Shown: positions 33,341 through 43,899 of the stretch, in pieces
Numbering within the stretch: position 1 is the first letter of the stretch
Layout: the number at the start of each line of letters is the position of its first letter
NCBI GenBank assembly: GCA_023052935.1
Contig: CM041294.1
Coordinates: forward strand, 151,118,899-151,182,898
Reading direction: 5' to 3'
Origin: Piezodorus guildinii
Lineage: Eukaryota; Arthropoda; Insecta; Hemiptera; Pentatomidae
Length of the DNA stretch: 64,000 bases
Notes under the pieces: generated by a model
What the model saw: only the letters and a program-made list of their open reading frames with translations
Database searches by the model: none
Told to the model about the DNA's origin: nothing
Position numbers and translations under genes: made by a program

Positions 33341-33780
33341 GCTCCAGGACTTACAGCTTCCAACAATTAAACATTTTGTCCATACTCAAACAGCTTCTTA
33401 CTTCAGTAAAACACCAGTCTCCAAAAATCCATTAATAAAGGAAATCGGTAACTATAATAAAGCATCACTAAAACGCTACACTCATAAAAGAACTTAACAT
33501 GTGTTACTAACTTAAGCTAGTTTATTTTAATTTCTAATTTTATATTATCAACTGTGTTATCTGTTTTTATTAGTAGGTTTTTGTATAATTTTTCCTACAA
33601 CATTATATAATCACAATTTAATTTTACCACTAATTATAGATTAAATAATTAGATTATAACTACCAAATGAACCAAACATTTGATGGTTGTAAGGATGTCT
33701 CATCCGTAATCATTTATAAATATTTTGTCAATATGTAAACATGTAAATGAAGTTTATTTTATTATTATTATTATTGCGAA
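33341..33780 (+). mobile_element. Jockey-type LINE tail, uninterrupted paralog of 11 kb
   Basis: Codons 33341-33496 read LQDLQLPTIKHFVHTQTASY, FSKTPVSKNPLIKEIGNYNK, ASLKRYTHKRT, stop. The 3' UTR ends in AGTTTATTTTATTATTATTA. It is continuous where the 11-kb copy holds a HINE-A. Confidence 0.75.
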
Positions 33781-33959
33781 ATTGTGTACATTTAAAAAAA
33801 AAAAAATTTCGTGTTTTTATCTTTAAATTGAAAAGATTCAGAGCTGGTACTGATTTTTATTTATTTTTTAATTTTCTTTTTCTCGTTTATTTTTTTACTT
33901 ACTTCTCTATTTCTCTGCTTCTTTTTATTTCTATCTTTTATTGCTTTGTTTTTTTATCT

Positions 33960-34245
33960 TAATATAATTAATTTTTTAGGAGCATATATATGATGAATTG
34001 TTTAAAGTTTTATTTCTTTTTTAGTTAGATTATGATATTTGTAAGTTATATCTTTTTTTTTTAATTTTGTTTCATTTTATAAATTAAGCTGGTATGTAGT
34101 ACATTACTATTTAGTTTGAATTTCAATTATTATTATTATTTCAATCATTGTATTTTAATGTATTTTTTTTTTGTATGATTTACCACCTGTAATTGGGCCT
34201 TGGCCTGCTGGTGGATGATGTAAAATAAAATAAAATAAAGATCTT
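33960..34245 (+). mobile_element. LINE 3' end with hairpin and (TAAAA)n tail
   Basis: ACCACCTG...GGGCCTTGGCC...CTGGTGGA forms nested self-complementary segments (34180-34216), followed by (AAATA)n to 34238. Layout resembles other LINE tails; family not identified. Confidence 0.4.
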
Positions 34246-34400
34246 GGGGTTCGCCTGAATTACAAATAGGGCATTCAAAGCTGCTATCTAAATAACTATT
34301 TTGGAACCCGTAACAGGTCACTTTTAGTTTATTACGTTTACATAGTCTTAGTTGACTGATTAATCTATGTTTTTTTATAGGTGCCTTTATTTTCAAATAA
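34246..34400 (-). pseudogene. Z-type LINE zinc-knuckle fragment
   Basis: Minus frame from 34396 reads HRLISQLRLCKRNKLKVTCY, GFQNSYLDSSFECPICNSGE, PQDL and is then cut by the element to its left. CPICN...E matches the first half of the C-x2-C...H...C knuckle of the 14-kb LINE. Confidence 0.5.
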
Positions 34401-35380
34401 TCCCCCCATATTCAAGCTAATAATTTTCCTAAAATTGGAATTTCAAATATAGTTGAGTGTAAATAATAAATAATTACATTGAAATTCAAGAAATTTCGTT
34501 TTTAAGCGATTTTAGACAAGATGTGTTTATGATCTTAGTTTTGACCTCTCAGACCACTCCACCCTCGATATATTAACCCTCGAGTACTCCCTCTAGCCTA
34601 CTCTAAGAAGAATAAATCGCCCCCTGAAAGAATTTCGCCCGTAAAGCTAAGTGACTAATCCCGAAGACTGGTAGGAGCCTCTGGAAGGAATGCTCTGAAG
34701 GCTGGCAGATATGAAAGCCCTAAATTTCCAAGTGTCGGGCGGGTGACATCCCTGATTAATCGCGGAGGGGGGAAGGACGTCCTCCAGGGGTCGTTCCGGC
34801 GGAGGAATACATTCTTCGGATTATACCCCCGACCCTCCTAATCCTGGCCTGAACTGCACGGCTGTTGCCCAGGTCATGGGGGGAGTCTATTATTGTTCTC
34901 TATATTGACTTTTCCCTACTTCCATTAGTGCGTCAAGTGTGATTGAAAGGGGTAACTTCAGGCTGGATCTCAGGATCTAATAGTCTAGGAGCCGAAGCTG
35001 CCTCTATTCCAGGGACGGACGTGCAGCTAGAGACATCCTTAACAACGTTATTAAGTACGAGGATGATCAAGTCTTTCTGTCCAGAATGGATGGTATTTAA
35101 TTTGATTTGGGTGGTATTGGACATCTGTAGGACAAACATGTGCCAAGATCAATAAATCGGGTAGCCAACAATGCGGGAAGGTCATGGGTCTGCATGTTTT
35201 TATTTATATTTTAATTTTTTATTTTCTTAGTATAATCAATATTATATTATTATATATCCTAGAGATTCGATATTGAAGCTGAGTCTAATATGGTTGCTGA
35301 TAGTTGATAATTCTTATGATTGTTATTAACATATTTAATTATTTATATACTAAAAAGGCTATTTAATTGTTTCATCCGAT
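34401..35380. other. Unassigned, GC-richer core
   Basis: 34540-35160 is clearly less AT-rich than its surroundings. No coding sequence is recognised on either strand. TTTGGGTGGTATTGGACATC TGTAG near 35103 recurs at 38708, so part is repetitive. Confidence 0.35.
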
Positions 35381-35382
35381 TC

Positions 35383-36247
35383 ATCTTTGGGATCTCCAGA
35401 GACACCTCTGTCACTCGATTCTACGAAGAGTTAAAGTGGCTTTATCCTTCCTATCGTCGTAAGTACTTCTTGGCATCCTTCCTCTATCAAGTAATCCGAT
35501 CCCGCCGTCCATCATACATCTCTGACCTCCTACTATTCAATCCTCGATTCATTCCCGCAACACTCGACCACGGCCTTCTGATTTGTATATGCCGCCCCAT
35601 CGAACTGCAGCTTTCGACAGATATTTCATTATCCGATCATCTTCCGTATGGAACTCTATCCCTTCTCATATCCGTAACTCTAATACCCTTCCAACCTTTA
35701 AATCCCGTCTATTCAATTACTTCCTATCCATTAAATTTCCAAGGAATCTCGACAATAACCAATTTTAAATGAGAATGTTCAAATAAAAAAAAATAAATAA
35801 ATAAAATAATAATGATAAATAAATAAATTTAAAAAATCACAGAAGCGTTAATATAGAAGTTATTATATTTTTTTTTCTCCTGTTTTTATTTTTGTTTTTT
35901 TAATTAGATAGGAATTGTATATAATTATTTTTTGATCAAAGCTCTGCACAGGAACAGAAGGATAATTTTGTATTTTATTTTATTTTATTTTTTTAACTAT
36001 CATCTAAATTAGTTTTATGTACATATATATATATTTTTTTTTTTTTTTGTTTCTCTCACTCGAATTGGAATGAGAAGTCGATTTATTATATTCAACAGTT
36101 TGGTTTTATGTGTTATCTTTGTCTTGTGTATTTATTTTTTACTTTATCACTGTATTTTTTTTTTCTTCTATTATTACTCTAAGGCATCTAAGACTTTATT
36201 TACTTTCATATGTATTATTCTGAAGGGACTTGTCCCAGAATAAATAA

Positions 36248-36280
<33 letters not shown>
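35383..36280 (+). mobile_element. CR1/R1-like LINE 3' end
   Basis: Plus strand: CFIRFIFGISRDTSVTRFYE, ELKWLYPSYRRKYFLASFLY, SRRPSYISDLL, then after frame changes PHRTAAFDRYF and VWNSIPSHIRNSNTLPTFKS, RLFNYFLS. This is the usual CR1/R1-type C-terminus. The 3' UTR ends AAGGGACTTGTCCCAGAATA then (ATT)n (36245-36280). Part of the UTR lies in the tandem duplication. Confidence 0.75.
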
Positions 36281-36307
<27 letters not shown>

Positions 36308-37021
36308 TTAATATATATATTTGAATTAATATAAGAAATAAGCGAGAAAAGAAAAGGAAAAAAAGAGTTAATAGAAAACAAATATTTTTTTTATCTTCAA
36401 AATTTTTGTATTCACACATGTCAATAAATGGTGACAACCAGTGAATGTGATGATGAAGGAATGATAGTTGGCGTGGTAGGCATGATGGAGAGAACTTGCC
36501 CAGCGACACCTCTTCCTGGCTTGCTTCCTATTACGGATTTAGCTTAGAAGGTCCCTCATCCAACTTCTTTTCAGTATTCTGCGAATCACAGAAGCGTTAA
36601 TATAGAAGTTATTATATTTTTTTTTTCTCCTGTTTTTATTTTTGTTTTTTTAATTAGATAGGAATTGTATATAATTATTTTTTGATCAAAGCTCTGCACA
36701 GGAACAGAAGGATAATTTTGTATTTTATTTTATTTTTTTTTTTTTAACTATCATCTAAATTAGTTTTATGTTCATATATATATTTTTTTTTTTTTTGTTT
36801 CTCTCACTCGAATTGGAATGAGAAGTCGATTTATTATATTCAACAGTTTGGTTTTATGTGTTATCTTTGTCTTGTGTATTTATTTTTTACTTTATCACTG
36901 TATTTTTTTTTTTCTTCCATTATTACTCTAAGGCATCTGAGACTTTATTTACTTTCATATGTATTATTCTGAAGGGACTTGTCCCAGAATAAATAAAGAA
37001 ATTATTATTATTATTATAATA

Positions 37022-37079
<58 letters not shown>

Positions 37080-37352
37080 TATATATATTTGAATTAATAT
37101 AAGAAATAAGCGAGAAAAGAAAAGGGAAAAAAAAGTTAATAGAAAACAAATATTTTTTTTAATCTTCAAAATTTTTGTATTCACACATGTCAATAAATGG
37201 TGACAACCAGTGAATGTGATGATGAAGGAATGCTAGTTGGCGTGGTAGGCATGATGGAGAGAAGATGCCCAGCGGCACCTCTTCCTGGCGTGTTTCCTAT
37301 TAGGGATTTAGCTTAGAAGGACCCTCATCCAACTTCTTTTCAGTATTCTGCG
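35835..37352. repeat. Tandem direct duplication, about 750 bp, two copies
   Basis: Copy 1 35835-36583, copy 2 36584-37352. Both start AATCACAGAAGCGTTAATAT and end TTTTCAGTATTCTGCG. Each holds the LINE hairpin and (ATT)n/(TA)n tail, then the 3' end of the minus-strand Jockey-like LINE. Differences are scattered substitutions and microsatellite length. Only copy 2 continues into the rest of the Jockey ORF. Confidence 0.9.
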
Positions 37353-37995
37353 AGTATTGTCCGGCATGTTATTAGTGGCTATGCTTCGTATTAGATTGTT
37401 TATATGTCCGTGTAAGTTGTTGTGAAAACGTTTGTAAAGGGTCCGAATCTGTTCGTTGACTGTTGGCATGTGAAGGTCTGTACGTAAAGTAGTGTTGCTA
37501 ACGTACCATGGTGAGTTTATAATAGTTCTGAAAGTTTTGGATTGAAAAATTTGAATTTTGCGTATGTGTGTCTTTTTGGCAGTCCCGTATATATGTGAGG
37601 CATAAGTCCAAATGAGTTTCAGTAGATAAGTATAGGTGTTTAGTTTATGTTTAAGTTTTAATTTTGAACATCTTGAGAGTAGTGATGATAAAAGTTTTAG
37701 TCTTTTGTTTAATATCTGTTTGTTCTTGATGTGTGGGCTCCATGTCATTCTTCTGTCGAATGTCAAGCCCAGATATTTTATTGTGTCTGTCTGTGGAATT
37801 TGGATGTTGTCAAGATATACTGGTGGGCAGGTGTTATGTCGAAGAGTGAAAGTAATTTGTTGGGATTTGTCCTGGTTAATTCGAATTTTCCAAATTTTGA
37901 ACCAGTCATGGAATTCTGTTAGGTGGTGTAGTAATGTCTGTGAGGCGTGCAAAAGAAAAAATGGAATGGGCTGCCACAGTACAATACATATATAA
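36300..37995 (-). mobile_element. Jockey-like LINE, 5'-truncated
   Basis: Frame 37952-37308 is open for 214 codons: WFKIWKIRINQDKSQQITFT, TIKYLGLTFDRRMTWSPHI, TYLLKLIWTYASHIYGTAKK, IQIFQSKTFRTIINSPWYVS, then RRILKRSWMRVLLS and stop. This is the thumb and C-terminal part of a Jockey ORF2; the RT core is absent. The post-stop hairpin TGCC-CAGC-GGCA lies at 37266-37277. The ORF is unusually well kept for this window. The 3' UTR is repeated in the tandem duplication. Confidence 0.8.
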
Positions 37996-38465
37996 GTATA
38001 ATAAAAAACTTTATAGTGCGTTTAAATATATTAAATCTGCGTGGTATTAAATATTTTTTTCGACGAAACAAGTTATCAAATATTAAACCTACAGGTGTTT
38101 AATACCCTTTAAATTAAAGCTAGCTAAATGCACTATGAAGTATTTTACAATGCTTATCTTCGTTGCTAAAGGCAATACTATCTAATTACATTTTTTTTTT
38201 CTCGAATTATATCATTATTCTTATTTTATTTATAAATTGTGTTATTATATACCTTTATTTATTTATTTCTATTGTTTTAATGTAATTTGGCTTTTCTATT
38301 ATTTACACTCTAAATATTGTATGAACGTGATCTTACAGCCCTATTATTATTGTCCATTGAGAAAAATTGTAATATTTCTGACTAAATAAAAAAACAATTT
38401 CCATTATTCTGGCTAATTCTGTGATAATTAATACTTCTACAAGGGTAAGTATTACAAACAACTTT
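37996..38465. other. AT-rich sequence, no gene seen
   Basis: Ordinary AT-rich DNA between a LINE and a P palindrome; nothing recognised. Confidence 0.3.
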
Positions 38466-38470
38466 ATATT

Positions 38471-38680
38471 ATAGGTGGAATAATCAGGAATCAGTCATTT
38501 TTTGAAATTTATAAACTGAAGTTTTTATGCTTGGACATGGCTCAGTAATGCCCTGATGATGGCTCACAAGCTTGAGCCAAAGCGTTGACAAAATTAAAAA
38601 ATTTCAAAAAATGACTGATTCCTGATTATTCCACCTATAATAGTTTCTACAGTCGACTATACATCCTCAATATAAACAAC
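38471..38680. repeat. P palindrome with one hammerhead-like unit
   Basis: Arms ATTATAGGTGGAATAATCAG GAATCAGTC... (38471-38513) and its exact mirror (38598-38641), about 43 bp. Between them is TGCC CTGATGA (38553-38559) GGCTCA...TGAGCC, but the catalytic GAAAC GTC has decayed to AAAGCGTTGAC. Followed by the shared tail GTCGACTATACATCCTC. Confidence 0.65.
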
Positions 38681-38689
38681 TTTATAGTG

Positions 38690-39860
38690 CGTTTACTAGC
38701 TTTAATTTGAGTGGTATTAGACATCTGTAGTCAAATACTGCTTGTTTATCACTTTTATTTTTATATTTTATTAGTGAGGACTCAATATTAATAATGCTAA
38801 ACCATATTTTATAATACTTGAAATTTATTATAAGACCATAAACCACCTTGTTCATGCAAGCGTTTTCGTTACCGCCCACAGATTTCATGTAAAGCTGTAT
38901 ATAATAAACCTGTTGATATCGGCCGCCCTCCCAGTAGACAATAATTACTCCCGTCGTGTATAAATATCGAGTGTATAGAGTTATAGAATGAGACTTAACT
39001 TATAAATAATATACAGTAATTATTAATAACTTCCTTTTCTATACCTGAGGGTGTCACCCATAAACCTAGAAAGGACAGACCAAGTACCGACAAAGAACAC
39101 ATACCTGTACTTAGGACCCAACCATCTGGAGCACTTGCTTTGAGATACCCATGCCGAATCCTTATCCCCTCTACAATCCCTTGCTATATATACCCTTTGA
39201 TCCTCAAAACTCATTACTCTAGTTGTAACATTTACTTGTGTCACTCTCATAGAAGGAGACCTCGGAATGTACACTTGTAGTCACCCTAACTCCTCAGCAC
39301 AGTTTATTGTATTTTAAATATCTATATATTATTCTGATAATAAAAGCATTATTATTAATATCTTCACTGTGTGTGATTCATTAACTTAGGAACACGATGC
39401 CTCCGTAATCGGATAACGTCTCGATAGGCTTAAATAAGAAGCTAGGGGGGAGATAATGAACTCGTGTACTGGTAGGATGAGCTCCGCGTACCCGAGTGCA
39501 CTTGGGGTACTCCTGGGTACCTGGGTTCGGAAGATGCCCTTCCAGGAAGACACCTCCGAAGATCCTGCCCATAACGGTCCTTGCAGAATGTTCTTTCAGC
39601 TCCAGGGCATTCCTTTTTGTTTTGTTTTTTATTGCTCCGGGAGTGAACAAAGAAGAGAGGGCACCCCATGTACTGGAGCAGGTAGTGTTCGTGTAGCTCT
39701 GTGTACCCCCCCTTCATTTCCTCCCCTCGAAGTGCCTCTTCCCTTTGCGTCGAGTCGGCAACATCTCTGCCCATATAATATACTTTATGGCACGTAATAT
39801 ATCCTAATGGAACTTGAAGCTATAAATAATATCAAAATAAAAAAAAAATTTTTTACTAAA
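38690..39860. other. Unassigned; possible solo LTR at about 39040-39385
   Basis: 39190 has CTATATATACCC (TATA-like), 39340 has ATAATAAAAGC, and 39375 has GTGTGATTCATTAACTTAGG, an order that resembles an LTR with promoter and polyadenylation signals. No matching second copy is present, so this is a guess. 39420-39800 is GC-richer with no recognised coding sequence. Confidence 0.3.
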
Positions 39861-40055
39861 AGGATTATGTTGGGTTGTTTCACATGAAATGTCCGTTTTT
39901 ATAGTTTCTGAAATACATGAAGGATTTTGCAGGTCTCTGTTGTTTTCTTCCGAATGTTTACATATTTAAAGTAAACTGTTACTAATCCTCTACCATTGTA
40001 TTATAAACATTAGCTTCCCAATCAATTGCCCAGTTTTTAGTATATCTCCAAATAT

Positions 40056-40392
40056 ATATTATTTTTTTTTTTTTAAACATAATTTATTGAAATTTACAAC
40101 TGTACTAAAAAAAATACATCAAGTAAATATGATATTACAAAAATGACATGAAAGAGACTTGTAGAAGAACTACCCAATGGTAGCACTCCTGTAACTGTTC
40201 TAAACTAGAAGGTCTCGGGGCCATCTCCTTTTCAGACGCCTCGGAGGATTGTAGATTGTCGGGAATTAAAGAGGAAGAAAGGATTGAAACTAGAGGATTA
40301 GGGTGGGAATGGAGTTTGTCATGAAAAGAATGGTATCTAGATCGGGTCAAATCAGCAACTTACGGAATATTAAGGTCTTTGTGGATCAGTTT

Positions 40393-40423
<31 letters not shown>

Positions 40424-41464
40424 GATAAATACAATTTTACAAAATGAACAATAATAATATTTATAAGAGATATTCATAAATTCAGAAATATATATGGCAA
40501 TTTAAAAAATATAATAATTTATACATAATATAATAAATAAAACAAAACAAATCGAAACATAAACCTATTATTGAGATAAACAAAAAGTTGGCAAATAAAT
40601 AAACATCTTACACACAATCATAACTATATACAATATATACAATTGCTAAAGGGACCCCAGCAAGCGCTTTTTCCTCCACAAGTGGAGGAAAAAGCGGAAT
40701 CCAAGAGAGTGGATCAGTTTATTAGTTACAAAATAAGGAGCATTGAGGATTTTACGAAGGATTTTGGATTGTAGGGATTGGATACGGGAAGAATTTGATG
40801 GTTTAGTAGAGCCCCAAAGTTCTACTCCGTAAGTCCATATAGGCCGTATGATAGTCATGTAGATTAGTCTTTTGTAGTTAAGTGGAAGATTGGAACGTTT
40901 GTCTAGTAAGTGTTGAAGTAGTCGAAAACGTCGAGCAGTTTCTTTTCGTTTAAGACTTGTATGAGGGTTCCATGTAAGGCGTTTGTCAAGGTGTAGTCCT
41001 AGATATCGGATATGTTCAACTGGGACAAGAGGAGTATTATTGAAGGAGACAGTAGGGCAGGATGTCGTTGGTTTAAGACGATGGGTAAAGGCAATTTGGT
41101 TGGATTTGTTGGTATTTATTTTAATTTTCCAGTTCTGAGACCATACTTCAAGGTCTCTGAGGTGGGATTGGAGAGTTTGAGAGGCAATAGTTGGATCAGC
41201 ATTGACTGATAACACACATGTGTCATCAGCATAGGTAGAAAGGAAAGTGTTAGGATGGGATGGGATATCAGCTGTATAAACTGTGTAAAGGATGGGTCCT
41301 AGGATACTGCCTTGAGGAACACCAGCAAACTGACTAAAAATGGATGAATAGGAATTATTATGATTTACTTTGAAGGATCTGCCAGTGAGGTAGGACTGGA
41401 TGATAAGGAAGTATGTAGGAGGGAGGAATTTGCGGAGCTTGTAAAGCCATCCTGGGTGCCAGAC
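40056..41464 (-). mobile_element. Jockey-like LINE inside mariner, TSD-bounded
   Basis: Flanked by a 13-bp duplication TATCTCCAAATAT (40043-40055, 41465-41477). Minus frame from 41464 encodes HPGWLYKLRKFLPPTYFLII, FAGVPQGSILGPILYTVYTA, STYADDTCVLS (catalytic YADD), WSQNWKIKINTNKSNQIAFT, YLGLHLDKRLTWNPHTSLKR, TIIRPIWTYGVELWGSTKPS and KILRKILNAPYFVTNKLIH, uninterrupted for about 270 codons until a second LINE cuts it. After the nested insert the C-terminus continues (40380-40205) with one small duplication that shifts the frame. J hairpin CTACC-CAAT-GGTAG at 40170-40183. 5'-truncated in the palm of the RT. Confidence 0.85.
40396..40708 (-). mobile_element. LINE 3' UTR nested in the Jockey-like LINE
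   Basis: Flanked by GTGGATCAGTTTATT (40381-40395, 40709-40723). T run of about 25 at the left is its poly(A). At 40665-40696 lies a perfect stem: CGCTTTTTCCTCCAC, AA, GTGGAGGAAAAAGCG. Same family as 14.98-15.3 kb. Confidence 0.8.
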
Positions 41465-42139
41465 TATCTCCAAATATGAACATGGAAACACGCGATTTTC
41501 GAGTAATATTTTTGTACGAGTTGAAACTCGGCCATTCAGCTGCTGAGGCCGCTAGAAATATTTACAAGGCGTTTGGGGAAGGGAGTGTTAATGAAACTTG
41601 CCCCGAGGAATACCTCCGTCCGTAATAGACAACGATGTCCTCAAACATACAGTAGGAGGAAACCCCTACCAAACAATTAAAGGACTCTCAGCAAAACTAA
41701 ATGCAAGTGCATCTACCGTTTCCAGACATTTAAAGTGTATTGGGAAAGAAACATACCGTGCAAAAATTGAAAGAACTGGGCTACGAAGTTCTTCCGCGGC
41801 CACCATGTTCTCCCGACTTGTCTCCAACAAATTACCACCTGTTCATGAATTCAGACAGCTTCGTCAAAGGAAAACTTTTTCAAAATGATGATTAAGTGAA
41901 AAGTGCGTTTTCAGAATTGTTTCACTTCAAAGCTCAGAGTTTTTCAGTTCGGGGATAAAAAAAGTTGGTGTCACGTTGGGAAAAATGTGTAGAAAAAGAA
42001 GTTAAATACTTCGAATAAAATTATCTTGTTTTCATATCGTATTTTTAATAAAAATCCTTCACCTTGAAAACGGACATTTCATGTGACACAACCCAATATT
42101 TTAATTTTAATGGAATTGTGCAACTACTACCCTTTCAAC

Positions 42140-42762
42140 AAAAAAACGTTTTAATTTTTTTTATTTTTTATTTTATTGAATTTTACAACTGTATATTACA
42201 TAAATACAATAAGTAAAATTGGTGAAATATAATAAAAGGCGTAAAAGGCTTGTGAAGAAACTACCCAGCGGTAGTATTTCGATGTTTATTTAAGTAAGCA
42301 GATCCCGAGGCCATCTTCTTTTCATTCGCCTCGGAGGGTTGTCAGGAATATGTGAGGCAAGAGGGTTTATATGGGTTGGGAGTTTGAAATTAAAATTGGT
42401 ATATCTGGTACGAGAAAGGTCTGCAACAAATGGGATATTAAGGTCGTTATGAATGATTTTATTTCTTTATTTACGTGAGTAGCATTTAGGATTTTGCGAA
42501 GGATTTTGGATTGTAAGGATTGGATGCGGGAGGAATTAGATGGCTTAGTAGAGGCCCGAAGTTCGATTCCATATGTTCAGATTGGTCTGATGACAGTAAT
42601 ACAAATGAGCTTTTTGTTGTGAATTGGAAGTTTTAAAAGTTTGTCTAGTAAGTGTTGTAGTAATCGGTAACTACGGGCAGTTTCTTGTTTTAGTCTTGTG
42701 TGAAGATTCCATGTAAGACGTTTGTCCTTAGAAAACTCCTTGGTGTGTTTATGCTTGGACAT
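42140..42762 (-). mobile_element. Jockey-like LINE remnant
   Basis: Minus strand: KDKRLTWNLHTRLKQETARS, YRLLQHLLDKLLKLPI, CITVIRPI, then QSKILRKIL in another frame. J hairpin CTACC-CAGC-GGTAG at 42261-42274. The right edge runs into a P element terminus. Sister of 30.7-31.3 kb. Confidence 0.75.
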
Positions 42763-42863
42763 GGATCAGTAATGCCCTGATGATGGCTCACAAGCTTCAG
42801 CCGAAACGTCGGCAAAATTAAAAAATTTCAAAAAATGAATGATTCCTGATTATTCCACCTATA
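42748..42863 (+). ncRNA. Hammerhead-ribozyme-like motif (P element end)
   Basis: TGCC, CTGATGA (42777-42783), GGCT...AGCC, GAAAC (42803-42807), GTC (42808-42810), GGCA. Stem I TGCC/GGCA, stem II about 5-6 pairs, stem III two pairs. All core bases match the hammerhead consensus. Followed by AAATGAATGATTCCTGATTA TTCCACCTATA. Confidence 0.65.
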
Positions 42864-42884
42864 AAATCAATATTATGTATCACA

Positions 42885-43270
42885 GAATGGAACAACTCTT
42901 CTTACAAAAATATTTTATTATCTTTAATATCATAATTATATTATCCAACCTTTTAACGACGTTTCCAGGCTTTGTCTTATTTTCAGGTGTACCCTTGACA
43001 CCTAATTAATACATTTTCACATTTATGGTTAATCATCAAATCTTACATTTTATTGAATTCACCATCACATAATATCTATCACTTTCCAGCATTATTTAAA
43101 TTCAAAGATTAAATTTAAAGATGAAAATGGAGAATTGTATTAATAGGTTAAGATATCAAGGATATATCTAAAGATGAGGCAAAGGCTCGAAATGTTGTTA
43201 AAATGTTGGATGATATAATTATAATATTATTGGTAATAAAATATCTTTGAAAGAAGAGTTCCATTCAGTA
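42885..43270. repeat. Inverted repeat pair, P-type
   Basis: GAATGGAACAACTCTTCTTA... (from 42892) is mirrored by ...AGAAGAGTTCCATTC (to 43267), with ATTATATTATCCAAC / GTTGGATGATATAAT inside. Decayed GAAAC GTC cores lie at the inner ends (minus strand near 42960, plus strand near 43185). Likely terminal repeats of another Penelope-like lineage. Confidence 0.5.
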
Positions 43271-43339
43271 AACTATAATCAATTAATTATTATAAATATA
43301 TTATTTATAAATATAAATACTTATAACCATATAATATAT

Positions 43340-43640
43340 TATAGGTGGAATAGTCAGGAGTCAGTCTTTTTCTAAATATTTTTAATTTTGCCGACGTTTT
43401 GGCTCAAGCTTGTGATCCATCATCAAGGCATTACTGAGCCATGCCCAAGCATAAACTGACATGCTCATTTTAAGCATCAAACCTCAGTTTATGCTTGGAC
43501 ATGGCTCAGGTGGCCCTGATGATGGCTCACAAGCTTGAGCCGAAACGTCGGCTAACTTAAAAGTATTTAGAAAAAGACTGACTCCTAACTATTCCACCAA
43601 AAATAGTTTCTACAGTCTACTATACATCCTCTATATAATA
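43340..43640. repeat. P palindrome with a consensus hammerhead-like core
   Basis: AGGTGGAATAGTCAGGAGTC near 43346 is mirrored by GACTCCTAACTATTCCACC near 43600. Right arm: GCC CTGATGA (43516-43522) GGCTCA...TGAGCC GAAAC (43542-43546) GTC (43547-43549) GGC, all core positions intact. The left arm carries a mutated version. The flank ACTATACATCCTC is shared with other copies. Confidence 0.65.
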
Positions 43641-43700
43641 TATTAATATAAGCATTATAATAAATAAAAATATATACATATAATATACTAATATAAACTG

Positions 43701-43893
43701 CTGAAAGGAATTAGTCCGGGTGGCGGTCATTAAATGAAACAACTGAATATATTATAGGTGGAATAGTCATAAAACAACTATTTTATTGTTTGCCTTAACT
43801 ATTTTATTGTTTTATTGTTAGGCAAACAATAAAATAGTTGAAACTATTCAGTTGTTTCATTTAATGACCGCCACCCGGACTAATTCCTTTCAG
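43701..43893. repeat. Nested perfect palindrome
   Basis: Outer arms of 48 bp (43701-43748 and 43846-43893) are exact reverse complements, starting CTGAAAGGAATTAGTCCGGG. Inside is a second pair, CAACTATTTTATTGTTTGCC and GGCAAACAATAAAATAGTTG, also exact. The left spacer contains TATTATAGGTGGAATAGTCA, linking it to the P palindromes. Followed by TTCTCAACGGTCAA as at 24.88 kb. Confidence 0.85.
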
Positions 43894-43899
43894 TAATTC

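Larger units (their letters stand above)
39870..42096 (+). mobile_element. mariner deletion derivative, carrying a nested LINE
   Basis: Ends TTGGGTTGTTTCACATGAAA and, mirrored, TTGGGTTGTGTCACATGAAA; TA follows at 42097. Coding remnants on the plus strand after the LINE: METRDFRVIFLYELKLGHSA, PRGIPPSVIDNDVLKHTVGG, SASTVSRHLKCIGK, then directly sequence from the C-terminal part. The catalytic region is missing. Shares two deletion junctions with the 12-kb copy plus an extra deletion after IGK. Without the LINE it is about 0.8 kb. Confidence 0.85.

Noticed and set aside
34933..35155. Paired open frames on both strands in a GC-richer patch
   Set aside because: Neither frame shows a recognisable motif, and part of the stretch recurs at 38.7 kb as a repeat.
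36196..37149. Tyr/Ile-rich open frames on the minus strand
   Set aside because: They translate (TA)n and (ATT)n tracts.
39381..39797. Four overlapping open frames on both strands
   Set aside because: Same reason; no frame has a recognisable domain.
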